Assembly (NCBI GenBank): GCA_964508715.1 | Contig: CAZDUX010000011.1 | Coordinates: 1 to 64,000, forward strand | DNA: 64,000 nt | Direction of reading: 5' to 3' | Source: JAKALX01 sp964508715 | Lineage (GTDB): Bacteria > Chloroflexota > Dehalococcoidia > Tepidiformales > Tepidiformaceae | Part shown: one piece after another, positions 32,745 through 42,100 of the stretch | Position numbering within the stretch: the stretch's first letter is position 1 | Layout of the letters: each line of letters starts with the position of its first letter | Translations under genes and position numbers: made by a program | The notes under the pieces: generated by a model | The model's input: the letters and a program-made list of their open reading frames with translations, nothing else | The model's database searches: none | What the model was told of the DNA's origin: nothing

Positions 32745-33290
32745 ATGACGAGATTTGGAACCAGGCATGTGCTCTTCGGCCTTCTTGCTGCCGCGCTCGG
32801 CGGGACCACCCTGGTGGCGGCCGCATGCGGTGGCGGCGACGACCTGGGTGATATCAAGGCGACAGCGACTGCGGCGGCGAAGAATGCACCATCGCCCACA
32901 GCAACCCCGGATCCGGTGCCTGCTTACCGGCAAGCAGCGGACCAGAAGGCGGGTGAACTGGCGACAGCCGTGAAGAAGATCCAGGACGACATGATTGCGG
33001 CATCGACGACCCAGGCCGACCCGAAATGGCCATCGGTGCTCACGGCCGATGCCGACGCAATCACCCAGAAGGCCAACGAGCTCATCGCACTCAAGGCGCC
33101 GAACGCCGACTACCAGCCAGTCGCCGACCAGATGACGACCGCGGCGACAAAGCTCTCCACCGGTGCAGACCTGATGAAGCAGGCAGTGACGAAGCTCTCG
33201 CAGGATTTCGGCATCCAGGGCGCGGCCGCGCTTGACGAGGGTATGAAGCAGCTCGCTACCGCCCGCGAGACACTGGCGAACAAGAAGTAG
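32745..33290 (+). CDS. Secreted lipoprotein, helical, unknown function
   Basis: The 181-residue product has a signal peptide ending in lipobox L-V-A-A-A-C (Cys 28) and a short G-G-G-D-D linker. The rest is an alanine/lysine-rich helical domain (A-D-Q-K-A-G-E-L-A-T-A-V-K-K-I). A ribosome site GGGAGAG precedes ATG 32745. No known domain was recognised. A small membrane-protein gene follows 19 nt later. Confidence 0.75.
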   Translation: MTRFGTRHVLFGLLAAALGGTTLVAAACGGGDDLGDIKATATAAAKNAPSPTATPDPVPAYRQAADQKAGELATAVKKIQDDMIAASTTQADPKWPSVLTADADAITQKANELIALKAPNADYQPVADQMTTAATKLSTGADLMKQAVTKLSQDFGIQGAAALDEGMKQLATARETLANKK

Positions 33291-33309
33291 CGGAGCGAGC
33301 AGGCGCACG

Positions 33310-33420
33310 ATGAAGTGGCTGTTCTATTCCGTGGTGGCTGCGGCGGCGTTACTCGCGGCCATCATCGCGACCGTGCGCATCCGGCGTGGGGGAACGGGTG
33401 CGCCCACCGGGAGCGTGTGA
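33310..33420 (+). CDS. Small single-pass membrane protein (36 aa)
   Basis: ATG 33310 to TGA 33418-33420 encodes M-K-W-L-F-Y-S, then an alanine-rich hydrophobic helix of about 20 residues, then basic R-I-R-R-G-G. It lies 19 nt after the lipoprotein gene. Positive-inside charge fits a membrane anchor. Its shortness keeps confidence moderate. Confidence 0.45.
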   Translation: MKWLFYSVVAAAALLAAIIATVRIRRGGTGAPTGSV

Positions 33421-33510
33421 GCAACTGCCGCTTTCTCCAAGCCCCATCGGAGCGATATGAGCGTGGGCTTCTTGATACCCGGCCCCGCGAGGTGTAGAAG
33501 CGGGCGCATC

Positions 33511-34404
33511 ATGAACGAGAAGCTGAACTCAGACCATCGCATCTTCGTCAGCTACATCGACAAGTCCCGCGAGTACTACCTCGCGCAGGGCTATGGGAAC
33601 CCTTACCGCTGGGCACACTTCGACGAGGTCCCCTTTGGCAGGTTGGCGAGGCCGCTGAGTGAATCGCGAATCGGCCTCGTGACAACGGCAAGCCTCCCCC
33701 AACCGGAACCCGCACCCGATTCATTCGCCATTGCTCCAGTGGTGTACGCGGCCCCGACGGACCCGGCCCCCACAAGCCTCTATACCGACCACCGGTTCTG
33801 GGATAAAGACGCCACGCACACACACGATATCGACTCGTTTGCGCCGATCAACCGGCTGCGCGAAGCCGAAGCGGCGGGCAAGATCGGCAGTCTGTCGCCG
33901 CGGTTCTATGGCATCCCCACCGTTTATAGCCAGCGCCAGACAATGGAATCGGACTGCCCCGCACTCCTCGGGCTTTGCCGCGAAGATGGGGTGGATGCGG
34001 CGATCCTCGTGGCTCTCTGACCAGTCTGTCACCAGACCGTGAGTCTGGCGGCAAGGCACCTCGAAGAAGCGGGTATTCCGACGGTGGTTGTTGGGTCGGC
34101 CCGCGACATCGTGGAGCAATGCGGAGTTGCCCGGTTCCTGTTCACCGACTTCCCGCTTGGCAATCCGTGCGGCGCCCCTTACGACCCGGCGATGCAGACA
34201 GCGATCGTGGGCATGGCGCTGGAATTGCTGGAGTCGGCACGCATGCCCCGCACCACGGTGCAGACACCGTTTCGCTGGCCAAACGATGACTGGCGGCAGG
34301 ACTTCATGCGCTTCGACCATCTCACGGCAGAGGAACTCCGGGAGATGGGTGAGGGCCGCCGCCGGCGCCAGGCCGAACAACACCCGGTACGCGCAAGCGG
34401 ATAG
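33511..34404 (+). CDS. PrdB/GrdB-like selenoprotein (Sec at UGA, UxxC motif)
   Basis: This is one reading frame interrupted by TGA at 34018-34020. The first half starts near N-E-K-L-N-S-D-H-R-I-F-V-S-Y-I-D and continues to D-A-A-I-L-V-A-L. The second half begins P-V-C-H-Q-T and runs to A-S-G at 34404. With Sec at position 170 of 297, the motif is U-P-V-C, a redox UxxC pair as in glycine/proline reductase-like selenoprotein B families, where I recall Cys homologues reading C-P-V-C. A hairpin after the UGA fits the bacterial SECIS rule. ATG 33511 is a cautious start; ATG 33457 is possible. Selenocysteine machinery genes (selA-D) are not in the window. Confidence 0.8.
34018..34053 (+). promoter_or_regulatory. 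UGA codon with candidate bacterial SECIS hairpin
   Basis: After TGA (34018-34020) a hairpin forms. The upper stem CCAGAC/GTCTGG (34032-34037 with 34043-34048) has loop CGTGA. A mismatch (A/C) and a lower stem of four pairs (TGTC with GGCA, one G-U) extend it. The apical loop starts 17 nt after the UGA and has G within its first two bases, both as expected for SelB-binding SECIS elements. Confidence 0.7.
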
Positions 34405-34412
34405 CGGCGCCC

Positions 34413-35375
34413 TCACCAGCGGTGGCTGGCGAATGCCCACTCGATGATGTTGATGGCGTCCTGGGCGCGGGTAGAGGTGTTGAGAAGGACGGCATAGATA
34501 CGGTGACCGTCGCGCTTCGCCGAGACAACGAAAGTGCGGCCCGCCTGCTCGGTGTAGCCGGTCTTCACGCCATCGACACCGGGCGTGTAGTTCAGAAGGG
34601 GGTTGAGGTTGTAGAGGTCGATATCACGCGACCCCTTCGCAACGTGCTTTTCGGTGCCCACAATCTGCGCGAAGGTCGCGTTCTGCATTGCGTAGCGCGA
34701 GAGGAGGGCGAGGTCGGCGGCAGTGCTGTAGTGGTCCGGCCCCCCGAGGCCGGTGGGTTCTGTGAAATGCGTATCGCGGAGGCCGATGCGGGCAGCCAGG
34801 TCGTTCATGCGGGCAACGAAGTCGGACTGGCTCCATGACGTTGCCTGCATGAGTGCCTCCGCGGCGTCGTTCCCGGAGACGAGCATCATTCCATAGAGGA
34901 GTTCACGGACAGAGAAGCGGTCACCGGGCTCGAGGCCCATGACGGAGCTGTCCTGCTCCCACTCGCGCTGCAGGTTCGGGTTCACGTCGACGACGCGGTC
35001 GAGATCGCCCCCTTCGATGACGACCATGGCTGTTGCAATCTTGGTGAGGCTCGCGGGGGCCATGCGCTGGTGACCGGCACGGTCGAAGAGGATGGTGCCG
35101 GACGCTTCATCCATGACGATGATCGACTGGGCGCTGAGTTGCGGGACCGGGATATCGAGTGCGGCCGGCGGCTTCGGGTCCGGTTGGAGGCTGCGCTGAG
35201 CGGCTGCGACCGGGGCGCCGGGCGGGTGTCCACCATCGAACGGCGAAGTTGTCGTTGGGGTTGCCGTTGGTTCGAACCACCGGGCGAAGGCGGAGTTGTT
35301 GCCGCTGCTCTTGCCGTTGCAGGACGAGAGCAGAATTGCGAAGGCGATAACGCCGATGAGCGTCCGGCTGCTCAT
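34413..35375 (-). CDS. D-alanyl-D-alanine carboxypeptidase, lipoprotein form
   Basis: This 320-residue peptidoglycan-trimming serine peptidase has a lipobox (L-S-S-C, Cys 19) and a P/T-rich linker. The active-site triad motifs are S-L-T-K (Ser 109), S-G-N (167-169) and K-T-G in V-D-G-V-K-T-G-Y-T. These mark the PBP5/DacA-type S11 family, acting outside the membrane. ATG 35375 is used because upstream codons are not signal-like. It is convergent with the selenoprotein gene, 8 nt apart. Confidence 0.95.
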   Translation of the reverse strand: MSSRTLIGVIAFAILLSSCNGKSSGNNSAFARWFEPTATPTTTSPFDGGHPPGAPVAAAQRSLQPDPKPPAALDIPVPQLSAQSIIVMDEASGTILFDRAGHQRMAPASLTKIATAMVVIEGGDLDRVVDVNPNLQREWEQDSSVMGLEPGDRFSVRELLYGMMLVSGNDAAEALMQATSWSQSDFVARMNDLAARIGLRDTHFTEPTGLGGPDHYSTAADLALLSRYAMQNATFAQIVGTEKHVAKGSRDIDLYNLNPLLNYTPGVDGVKTGYTEQAGRTFVVSAKRDGHRIYAVLLNTSTRAQDAINIIEWAFASHRW

Positions 35376-35454
35376 GTGGGAGCAAGAATACCGCGCACGT
35401 GGTTTCGAACCAGCGGGGGTAAGCGACGGGCAAAGAGCGCCCGGTCCGGGTGCT

Positions 35455-35961
35455 TCAGGCTGGCAAACGGCCGATACGGCGGAGGGCAATCTCGGACGCG
35501 GTATTGGGCGCGGGCTCGGCGAGAAGCTCGAGGCGAGCGAGCCACTTCACACTGGTGAAACACTCCCCACCGGGGACGAGGAGCCGCACGGGTGCACCAT
35601 GCGCCTGCGGGATCGGCTCACCGTTGAGGGTGAGCGCGAGAAGTGACTGACGGGCTACGTCGACGGGGAGCGGCAGGCTGAAATCGCCGGCGGAGGCCTG
35701 TACCCAGCGGGCGTCGCCAGCAATGCCGGCACGATCGAGCACCTGGCCCATGCGGACGCCACGCCAGCGCAGGCCCGGAACAGTCCAGCCCTCCAGGCAG
35801 GCGAACTCATCGAAGATCTCGTCCTGCGGCATGGCAGCGAGATCCTCGGCGCCGAGCGAGAGCGGCCGCGAAACGAGGCCGTCGATGACGAGCCGGTAGC
35901 CGGCCGCGGGCTCGGGATAGGGATGGATGGGGAGCGATTCGAGGCGCTTGACTTCGGGCAT
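35455..35961 (-). CDS. Molybdopterin-binding oxidoreductase domain protein (SuoX/YedY fold), short form
   Basis: This 168-residue protein has the sulfite-oxidase/YedY molybdopterin domain. The conserved molybdenum-ligand cysteine is Cys 55 in E-F-A-C-L-E-G-W, and the late block H-G-A-P-V-R-L-L-V-P-G is also typical. It has no signal peptide and lacks the dimerisation domain of sulfite oxidases. It precedes a nitroreductase-like gene in a reverse-strand pair. moaA further along the window shows that cofactor synthesis genes are present. The substrate is unknown. Confidence 0.85.
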   Translation of the reverse strand: MPEVKRLESLPIHPYPEPAAGYRLVIDGLVSRPLSLGAEDLAAMPQDEIFDEFACLEGWTVPGLRWRGVRMGQVLDRAGIAGDARWVQASAGDFSLPLPVDVARQSLLALTLNGEPIPQAHGAPVRLLVPGGECFTSVKWLARLELLAEPAPNTASEIALRRIGRLPA

Positions 35962-35995
35962 GGCGAACTCCTGCCTTCGAATCTAGCGCGGCCGG

Positions 35996-36370
35996 CTACC
36001 GTTCGCCAGCGGAGATATCGAGGTCCACCGCCACGGGGAGCGCTGTCTGCCCCCAGTTCGTAAGGTCACCGCTGTAGCCGGGCTGGTACTTCGCCACGAG
36101 GAGCCGGCGGGCGAGAGCATCTTCCTCGGTGGCGGGGGCGACAAGACGGGCAGTTCCGTGGAACACCTGCCCGGCAATGCGAACGGTCACGGCGGGGATC
36201 TCCCGGATATTCCTCACCCAGTGGGAGTTGTCGCGCCCGCCGCTGAGCAGGTAGAGGGTTATGCCGGCGAGACCGAACCAGATCTCGATCTCACGCGGCT
36301 GGCCGCTCTTGCGGCCCGTAGTCGTGAGGTAGCAGTAGTCGCTCGTGGCGGCGAGGCTGGAGAGGTCCAT
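35996..36370 (-). CDS. Nitroreductase/quinone-reductase family protein (DDN-like, split barrel)
   Basis: The 124-residue protein has the split-barrel pattern Y-C-Y-L-T-T-T-G-R-K-S-G-Q-P-R and a later W-V-R-N-I-R, close to deazaflavin-dependent reductases. It ends 34 nt before the molybdopterin gene on the same strand. A TAGAGT box lies 8 nt before the ATG, so it may be leaderless. A GTG directly before the ATG is an alternative start. Cofactor and substrate are inferred from the family. Confidence 0.8.
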   Translation of the reverse strand: MDLSSLAATSDYCYLTTTGRKSGQPREIEIWFGLAGITLYLLSGGRDNSHWVRNIREIPAVTVRIAGQVFHGTARLVAPATEEDALARRLLVAKYQPGYSGDLTNWGQTALPVAVDLDISAGER

Positions 36371-36469
36371 CACGGTACACTCTACGCGGATTGTGGGCGT
36401 GCCAGTTTGCCGGAGCTTGACCCGGCAGGTCGCCTCGAAGCGCTATCTTTGACACCTTTGGTGGCACGC

Positions 36470-36991
36470 ATGTTGAGAAGCTTCGCGATCCTCGCAGTTG
36501 GCATCCTTGGCGCTGGCGCGTTCCTCGTGCAGGCGTTCGCCCAGGAAGGCAGCACTCCGACCCTGCCAAAGCGCGCCATCGTCATCGGGCTAGCCCACGA
36601 CGTCGCACCGCCAACACCAACCCCCACCGTACCGGCGTATCCGCCGCCTCCGCCGCCAGACCCCGCATATTGCGAACCGTCGGGATTCGGGCCGCCCACC
36701 CCGCCGAACGCGGTAATCGGGCTGCTCAGCATCGGCGGAGAGCCAGCCCCGGCTGGCACGCTCATCACCCTAACGTTCGACGGGAAGCGCGGACCCGCAG
36801 CGTATATCCCTGAAGCCGGTGGATATCGGGTCTTCTACGCCGCAGGCGGACAAGGGCACGAACCTCCATGCATCAACCAGGTCGGTTCGGAGCTCGGGGT
36901 GATGGTGAACGGCCAGGCGGTGCAGTCGGGTGTCCGCGTCGGGGATGAGGCATCGCGGTTGGTCTTGAGGTTCGACGTCGCGCTCCCTTGA
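36470..36991 (+). CDS. Secreted protein with proline-rich linker, unknown
   Basis: The 173-residue product has a signal peptide (M-L-R-S-F-A-I-L-A-V-G-I-L, cleavage near F-A-Q-E). A P/T-rich linker (P-T-P-T-P-T-V, then P-P-P-P-P-P) precedes a C-terminal domain containing two cysteines (A-Y-C-E-P and P-P-C-I-N). The cysteines may form a disulfide outside the cell. No family was recognised. ATG 36470 is used and a GTG at 36461 is possible. Confidence 0.65.
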   Translation: MLRSFAILAVGILGAGAFLVQAFAQEGSTPTLPKRAIVIGLAHDVAPPTPTPTVPAYPPPPPPDPAYCEPSGFGPPTPPNAVIGLLSIGGEPAPAGTLITLTFDGKRGPAAYIPEAGGYRVFYAAGGQGHEPPCINQVGSELGVMVNGQAVQSGVRVGDEASRLVLRFDVALP

Positions 36992-37064
36992 TTCGATTGG
37001 CAGCCGGGTAGTTGTTGGCCCATGCGCAGCGCGTTACAGTCCCGGCACAGCAGCATCGGGAGGG

Positions 37065-37859
37065 ATGGAAATGACGCAGGTGCAGGATCGGGTGAATGTC
37101 CGCGAGGGCGTGGTTTTCGGGACGGGCGGGGGCAGGGAACTCCGTTGCGACATCTTCGAGCCACCAACCGCCGTTGCGAACGGGATCGGGGTGCTGCTCG
37201 TACACGGCGGTGGCTGGAGTGGCGGCGACCGATCGCAGCTGCGCGGATACGGCATTCTTCTCGGGCGGCGCGGCTACTTCTGTGTCGCGAGTGAGTACCG
37301 GCTGACGGGCGAGGCGCTCTGGCCAGCGCAGATCGAGGACGTGAAGGCGGCGATTCGCTACCTGCGCGCAAATGCGGCCGAGTTCGGGATTGATCCCGGG
37401 AAGCTGGTGATCGAAGGGAACTCGGCGGGCGGCCACCTGTCGCTGGTGGCGGCGGGAACAGCGGACGTGCCAGGGTTCGAAGGCAGCGGCGGGAATGCGG
37501 GGGTGAGCACGGAGGTTGCTGCAGCGATCGCCTTCTACCCGCCGACCGGGCTCGAACGGCGGAGCTGGGGCGGGCTCCCGAGTCTCTTTGGCCCGGGCGC
37601 ATCGCAGGAGACACTCAAGACGGCGAGCCCGCTGACGTACGCAACGAAGGGATATCCTCCCACGCTGCTCATCCAGGGGAACGCCGACGACGTGGTTCCC
37701 GCCCGGGAGGCGACGGCGATGTACGACGCGCTCCACGCGGCGGGTGTGCCGGTGGAGATGCACATGTACGCGAACCAGCCGCACGCTTTCGATGCCGACC
37801 CAAAGCTCGGGCGGCAGTGTGCAGAGATCATGGCCTCGTTCATCGAGCGCATGCTCTGA
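37065..37859 (+). CDS. Alpha/beta hydrolase, esterase/lipase family
   Basis: This 264-residue enzyme is of the BD-FAE/HSL-like type. The oxyanion box is H-G-G-G-W (V-H-G-G-G-W-S-G-G), the nucleophile is in G-N-S-A-G-G, the acid is near Q-G-N-A-D-D-V, and the histidine is in N-Q-P-H-A-F. GGGAGGG precedes the ATG. It has no signal peptide, so action is probably cytoplasmic. The DUF1353 gene begins 34 nt later. Confidence 0.9.
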   Translation: MEMTQVQDRVNVREGVVFGTGGGRELRCDIFEPPTAVANGIGVLLVHGGGWSGGDRSQLRGYGILLGRRGYFCVASEYRLTGEALWPAQIEDVKAAIRYLRANAAEFGIDPGKLVIEGNSAGGHLSLVAAGTADVPGFEGSGGNAGVSTEVAAAIAFYPPTGLERRSWGGLPSLFGPGASQETLKTASPLTYATKGYPPTLLIQGNADDVVPAREATAMYDALHAAGVPVEMHMYANQPHAFDADPKLGRQCAEIMASFIERML

Positions 37860-37893
37860 GCTGATTCGCCCGGGCCGGCTCACGGGGGAGGAG

Positions 37894-38418
37894 ATGGTAT
37901 TCGAGAGCACGCTCCGGGTGGAAGAGGACGGCGATGGCTACTGGCGCCTTACCGAGGACCTGGTGTACCAGGGGCGGACGGACCGGTTCCTCGTTCCAGC
38001 AGGATTCCGTACCGATTTCGCGAGTGTGCCCCGGCTCTTCACCTGGCTCGTCCCCACGTCCGGGGAGTACACGAAGGCGGCAGTGCTCCACGACTGGCTG
38101 CTCGAGGAATCGGGCATCAGCCGGCACGATGCAGACGGTATCTTCCGGCGGACGATGCGGGAGCTCGGGGTATCGGACCTGCGGCGGTACGTGATGTGGG
38201 GCGCTGTCCGAATCGCAGGGCGGCTCAGGGATTCCAGCATGCCCGAGACACTGCTGATCGTGCTTCTTGCGATATTCGTCGTGCCCGTGGCGCTGCCGGG
38301 CGCGCTCTTTGTCCTAGTCGTCCTCACGCTCCTTTGGGCGGTCGAACTGGGGCTCTGGGGAGCGTTGCGGTTGCTTGGCAAGGAGACGACGAAGCCGCGC
38401 CACTTCTGGTGGAACTGA
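37894..38418 (+). CDS. DUF1353-type protein with C-terminal membrane segments
   Basis: The 174-residue product begins M-V-F-E-S-T-L-R-V-E-E and contains the family block F-R-T-D-F-A-S-V-P-R-L and an H-D-W-L-L motif. DUF1353 proteins are known from phage and bacterial genomes; their function is unknown. The last 60 residues add two or three hydrophobic helices, which is unusual for the domain. GGGGGAGGA precedes ATG 37894. Confidence 0.75.
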   Translation: MVFESTLRVEEDGDGYWRLTEDLVYQGRTDRFLVPAGFRTDFASVPRLFTWLVPTSGEYTKAAVLHDWLLEESGISRHDADGIFRRTMRELGVSDLRRYVMWGAVRIAGRLRDSSMPETLLIVLLAIFVVPVALPGALFVLVVLTLLWAVELGLWGALRLLGKETTKPRHFWWN

Positions 38419-38459
38419 GCACGAGAGCCTCCCGGGTGCGGACTGTATGATGCCTCTCC

Positions 38460-39182
38460 ATGGCCACGATCGAGCCGATCACTTCGCGGCGGGCTTGGAG
38501 CGACCGGTTGTCGTGGATGGTGCCCGTGGTTCTGCTTGGGGCCGCATTGGCCCTGCTCACCGGAATCGTGGTGGTTTCGCAACGAGTGGGGAGGGAATCC
38601 CAGCGGCCCGATGCACCGCCATTTTCGCCACCGGCGGCGTTTCCCACGAACTACCAGCGGCTCGTGGTGCGGCAGGTTACGGGTTCTGCGATCACGCTGG
38701 GGAGTGATTCATCGAGCGGGCGCCCGGAATCGAAGGCGACGACGTTCGACGCGTCGGCCGGCGCTGTGATCGAGGTCATCTCGCCAGCGACGGCCGCCAG
38801 CCTACAGCCGGGCGAGTGGATGAGCGTGATCGGGATCACGAACAGCGTGCGCAACTTCACCATCCACCAGATCGTCGTGCTGCCAGCGGGGAGCAACGCA
38901 GACGCGGACGGTGTGGCGCGGAGTGCAGCAGGATTTGGCGGATACGAGGCCGCGACAGACGAAAACGACCGCGTCGCGTTTGGGGGCACAATCGCCAAGG
39001 CCGATGGCAACACGGTGACGCTCGATGGCCCGGAGGGGCCGATCACGGTGCAGCTTTCAGACCGGGCACCGCTCTTCCGTCTCGCGGCGGCAACCGCGGC
39101 CGACATCCGCGAGGGGTTCGGGGCGGCAGCGATTCTCGATGCAAGCGGCGGGATGCGGGCGATCCTCTTCCAGCCGCGCTGA
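38460..39182 (+). CDS. Membrane-anchored protein, unknown
   Basis: This 240-residue protein has a single transmembrane helix (residues about 19-40) and an outer beta-rich region. Its two halves are each built around a short strand block (I-T-L-G-S-D-S and V-T-L-D-G-P-E-G). TATGAT lies 8 nt before ATG 38460, so the mRNA may be leaderless. The gene is convergent with the first large FtsX permease gene. No family was recognised. Confidence 0.65.
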   Translation: MATIEPITSRRAWSDRLSWMVPVVLLGAALALLTGIVVVSQRVGRESQRPDAPPFSPPAAFPTNYQRLVVRQVTGSAITLGSDSSSGRPESKATTFDASAGAVIEVISPATAASLQPGEWMSVIGITNSVRNFTIHQIVVLPAGSNADADGVARSAAGFGGYEAATDENDRVAFGGTIAKADGNTVTLDGPEGPITVQLSDRAPLFRLAAATAADIREGFGAAAILDASGGMRAILFQPR

Positions 39183-39186
39183 GGTG

Positions 39187-42100
39187 CTACTCGGTACGAA
39201 GGGCTTGAGCTCCCGCCTGGGCGGAGACGGCGCGTGTTGCAGCAACGAGCCCGATGACCACGACCGCAAGCACCGCCGCAATCGCACCACCCACGATGAG
39301 CCACTCCGTCTGGAGGATGAAGCCGGGCTCAACCTTCGCACCCGTTTCGGTGACGTCGAGGAAGGAGAGCATCTGGCGGCCAACGATCACGCCGAGGATT
39401 GCACCAGCGAGTGTGCCCGCGATGGAGACGACGGCGTATTCGAGCGCAAGCATGCGGAAGACCTGGGTGCGTGAGACACCCATCGCGCGCACGACGGCAA
39501 ACTCGACGCGCCGGCGGTTGATGGAGGTGACGAGCGAGACGAGCAACCCCGCGGCGACGAGGGCAAGCACAGCCGCGAAGCTCACGAAGAGGATGCCGCT
39601 GCCCGCCGCGGCGATGAGCGGGTTTTTCAGGTTATCGTTGAGGTCCTCGCTACGGCTCACGAGATGTGGAAGGCCGTATGCCGTGTCATCGAACGCCTCG
39701 ATGATCTGCTTCGAGACGGCCGCCTCGTCGGCGCCGGGCGCGAGTGAAATGAACGCCTCGGTGGGCACGAGGTCGTTTGGATCGGAAAAGCCGGTTGTAT
39801 CGCCCCACGTGGTGAGCTGGTCGCGATTGAAGATGACCGCGGGCCCATCCTTCGTCGCGAGCGTGGGAAAGAGGTCGAACGACGCGACGACACGGATGGG
39901 GACGAGCGTTCCACGGCCAACGACAAGCGTCGTGGTGCCGCCGGGCCGGAGGCCGGTAGAAGCAAGGAACGTCCGGCTGGCGAGGACAGACAGCGGGACG
40001 ATCTGGGGAGTGGTGTACATGCCGCGTGTCTCGCCCGTGTTCCCGGCGCCGAAGGTGAACGTGGCAGCGGCCTTGCCGCCGTGCGGCGCATCGGTTGCAG
40101 CGGCGAGGGTGTCCGGCTTTTGCGCCCGCGAGGGGAACGGTGACCAGCGCATGCCCGTCTCGAAGTCCTCCACCACCACGGCCGATCCATCGGCGAGGGT
40201 TGCGCCGATATCGTCGACGAAGAGCGGCGGATAGTTCGCCAGCGGCCGGTTGGGCGGCAACGTGAAGATGATGGACACGAGGCTCACCGGCTCGGGCCGC
40301 GGTCCGCCAAGGTCGGAGGCAATAGGTGCCGTGCGCCGGGACCAGGCGCCGCCGGTATCAGCGGTGCCGAGTTGAACCGTAAACAGGCGGCCGCTACCGT
40401 CGCGCAGGTGAGCCCAGATACCAATCTCGGAGAGCGCCGAATCGCCCTTGAACCAGACGCTTAGCTGGTTGGTGCCCTGGGGAAGGATGGCGCCCGGGAT
40501 CGCGACGGGAGCAGAGAGGCGGGCGAGGAGGTCGCCGAGTGGCTCGAAGGCGAAGTCGCTACGCCAGTAGATGATGTTCGAGAGCGCCGCAGGGTCGGCG
40601 GCGAGGACCTGGAACGAGCGGCTGACGACCCCTGGAACCGCAACCCCCGCCGTCGTGCGGGTGATGGCCGTCGCGCCGCTCACACCGGGGATGGCTTTCA
40701 GCTTCTTCTCGGTCTCCGGTGGTTCGGGGAGGGTGCGCCCGCCGGGAGCGAGGAGGCGGAGGTCGGCGCCGGTATCGAAGCCGGAGCGGTCACGGTAGGA
40801 GGCATCGGTTGTCTTTGCGTAGCTCGCGGCGAAGCTGCCGACGGCGACGGCCATCATCACGAGGAGGGTGAGACGCGTGTACTGGGCGGAGTTCCGTACG
40901 ACCTGCACCAGGCCGAGGGAGACGCTCGCGCCGGCGGCGGCATCAACACCCTTCGCAATCATCCGGAGGAAGATGGGGTAGAAGCGGAGGACGAGGGCGG
41001 CGGCGGCAGCCATTACCAGCGCGGGCGAGGCGAGGAGTAGCGGGTCGCTGCTGAGGCCGGCGGTAGAGGACGGTTCGTAGACAGAGCCGCGTTGGCGAAG
41101 TTCGAAGAGGGCAACGCCGGCTGCTGCAGCAAGAGCAAGGTCGAGGTAGTAGCGATGGATGACCGACCGGCCGGGGCGCGATTCGGAGCGGCGGGTGCTC
41201 ACCACCCCTCTCCGCGCGACGACGACGGCGGGGATGACGAGCGCCGCGAGTGAGAGGCCAACACCGGCAGCCGCCGCGGCAAACGACATCGGTGGGATGA
41301 TGACGGGGATGAGGCTGCCACCGCTCACATCGCGAAAAACCGGCGTCAGGCCGAGGATGGCAGTAGAACCGGCGGCGAGGAAGGGTGCGAGGATGGCGGC
41401 CGGTAGACCGATGATGAGCCCCTGCCAGAGGTAGATGATGGCGACCTGCATGACGCTCGCGCCACGGCCCCGGAGGAGGGCGATATCGGCAGCCTGCTGC
41501 TCGACGACGATCGCCGACACGATACCGACGTAGAAGAGGGCGATACCGGTGATCTCGAGGAGGAGCACGGTCAGCGGGACCTCGGCGTAGTCTGCATTCG
41601 TGCCGTAGCGCTGGAGCGTATCGCGCAGGGGGCTGAACGCGGTGCCGTTCATCGGTTCGACATCCTTGCCGAGGGCTTCGATGTCACTCCGGGCGATGGT
41701 GAAGTTGTTGCGATTGAGCTTCTCGGGGTTGGCATCGACCCACCAGGAGACGGATGCGTGATAGCCCGGGAACGCGGCGCCGAAGTTGCCGGTCAGGGTG
41801 CGCTCATCGGTGAACGCAGGAAGGATGGGGCCGACGTCGGGGATGTCGAGGCGAAACGGCGAAAAGTAGAGTTCTGCCGGACGCCCCCAGAAGGGGTCCG
41901 CCGGGTCGGCCGGTTCGATGATGCCAACGATGACCGCAGGGATACTGAAGCTCGCATTTGCTGTGGGGTCGCAGGGGGGCGGCGGGGGCGGCGGTTCGCT
42001 GGTGGGAAGGATACGGACACAGGTGTCGAAGGACTCACGGAGTTCGAGGGGCTCGCCGACCTTGAACCGAGAGGCAGCGGCAGACTGCGTGCTGATCGCG

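Noticed and set aside
35262..35290. GGTTCGAACC palindrome resembling a tRNA T-arm
   Set aside because: It lies inside the D-alanyl-D-alanine carboxypeptidase gene, and no acceptor or anticodon stems can be drawn around it.
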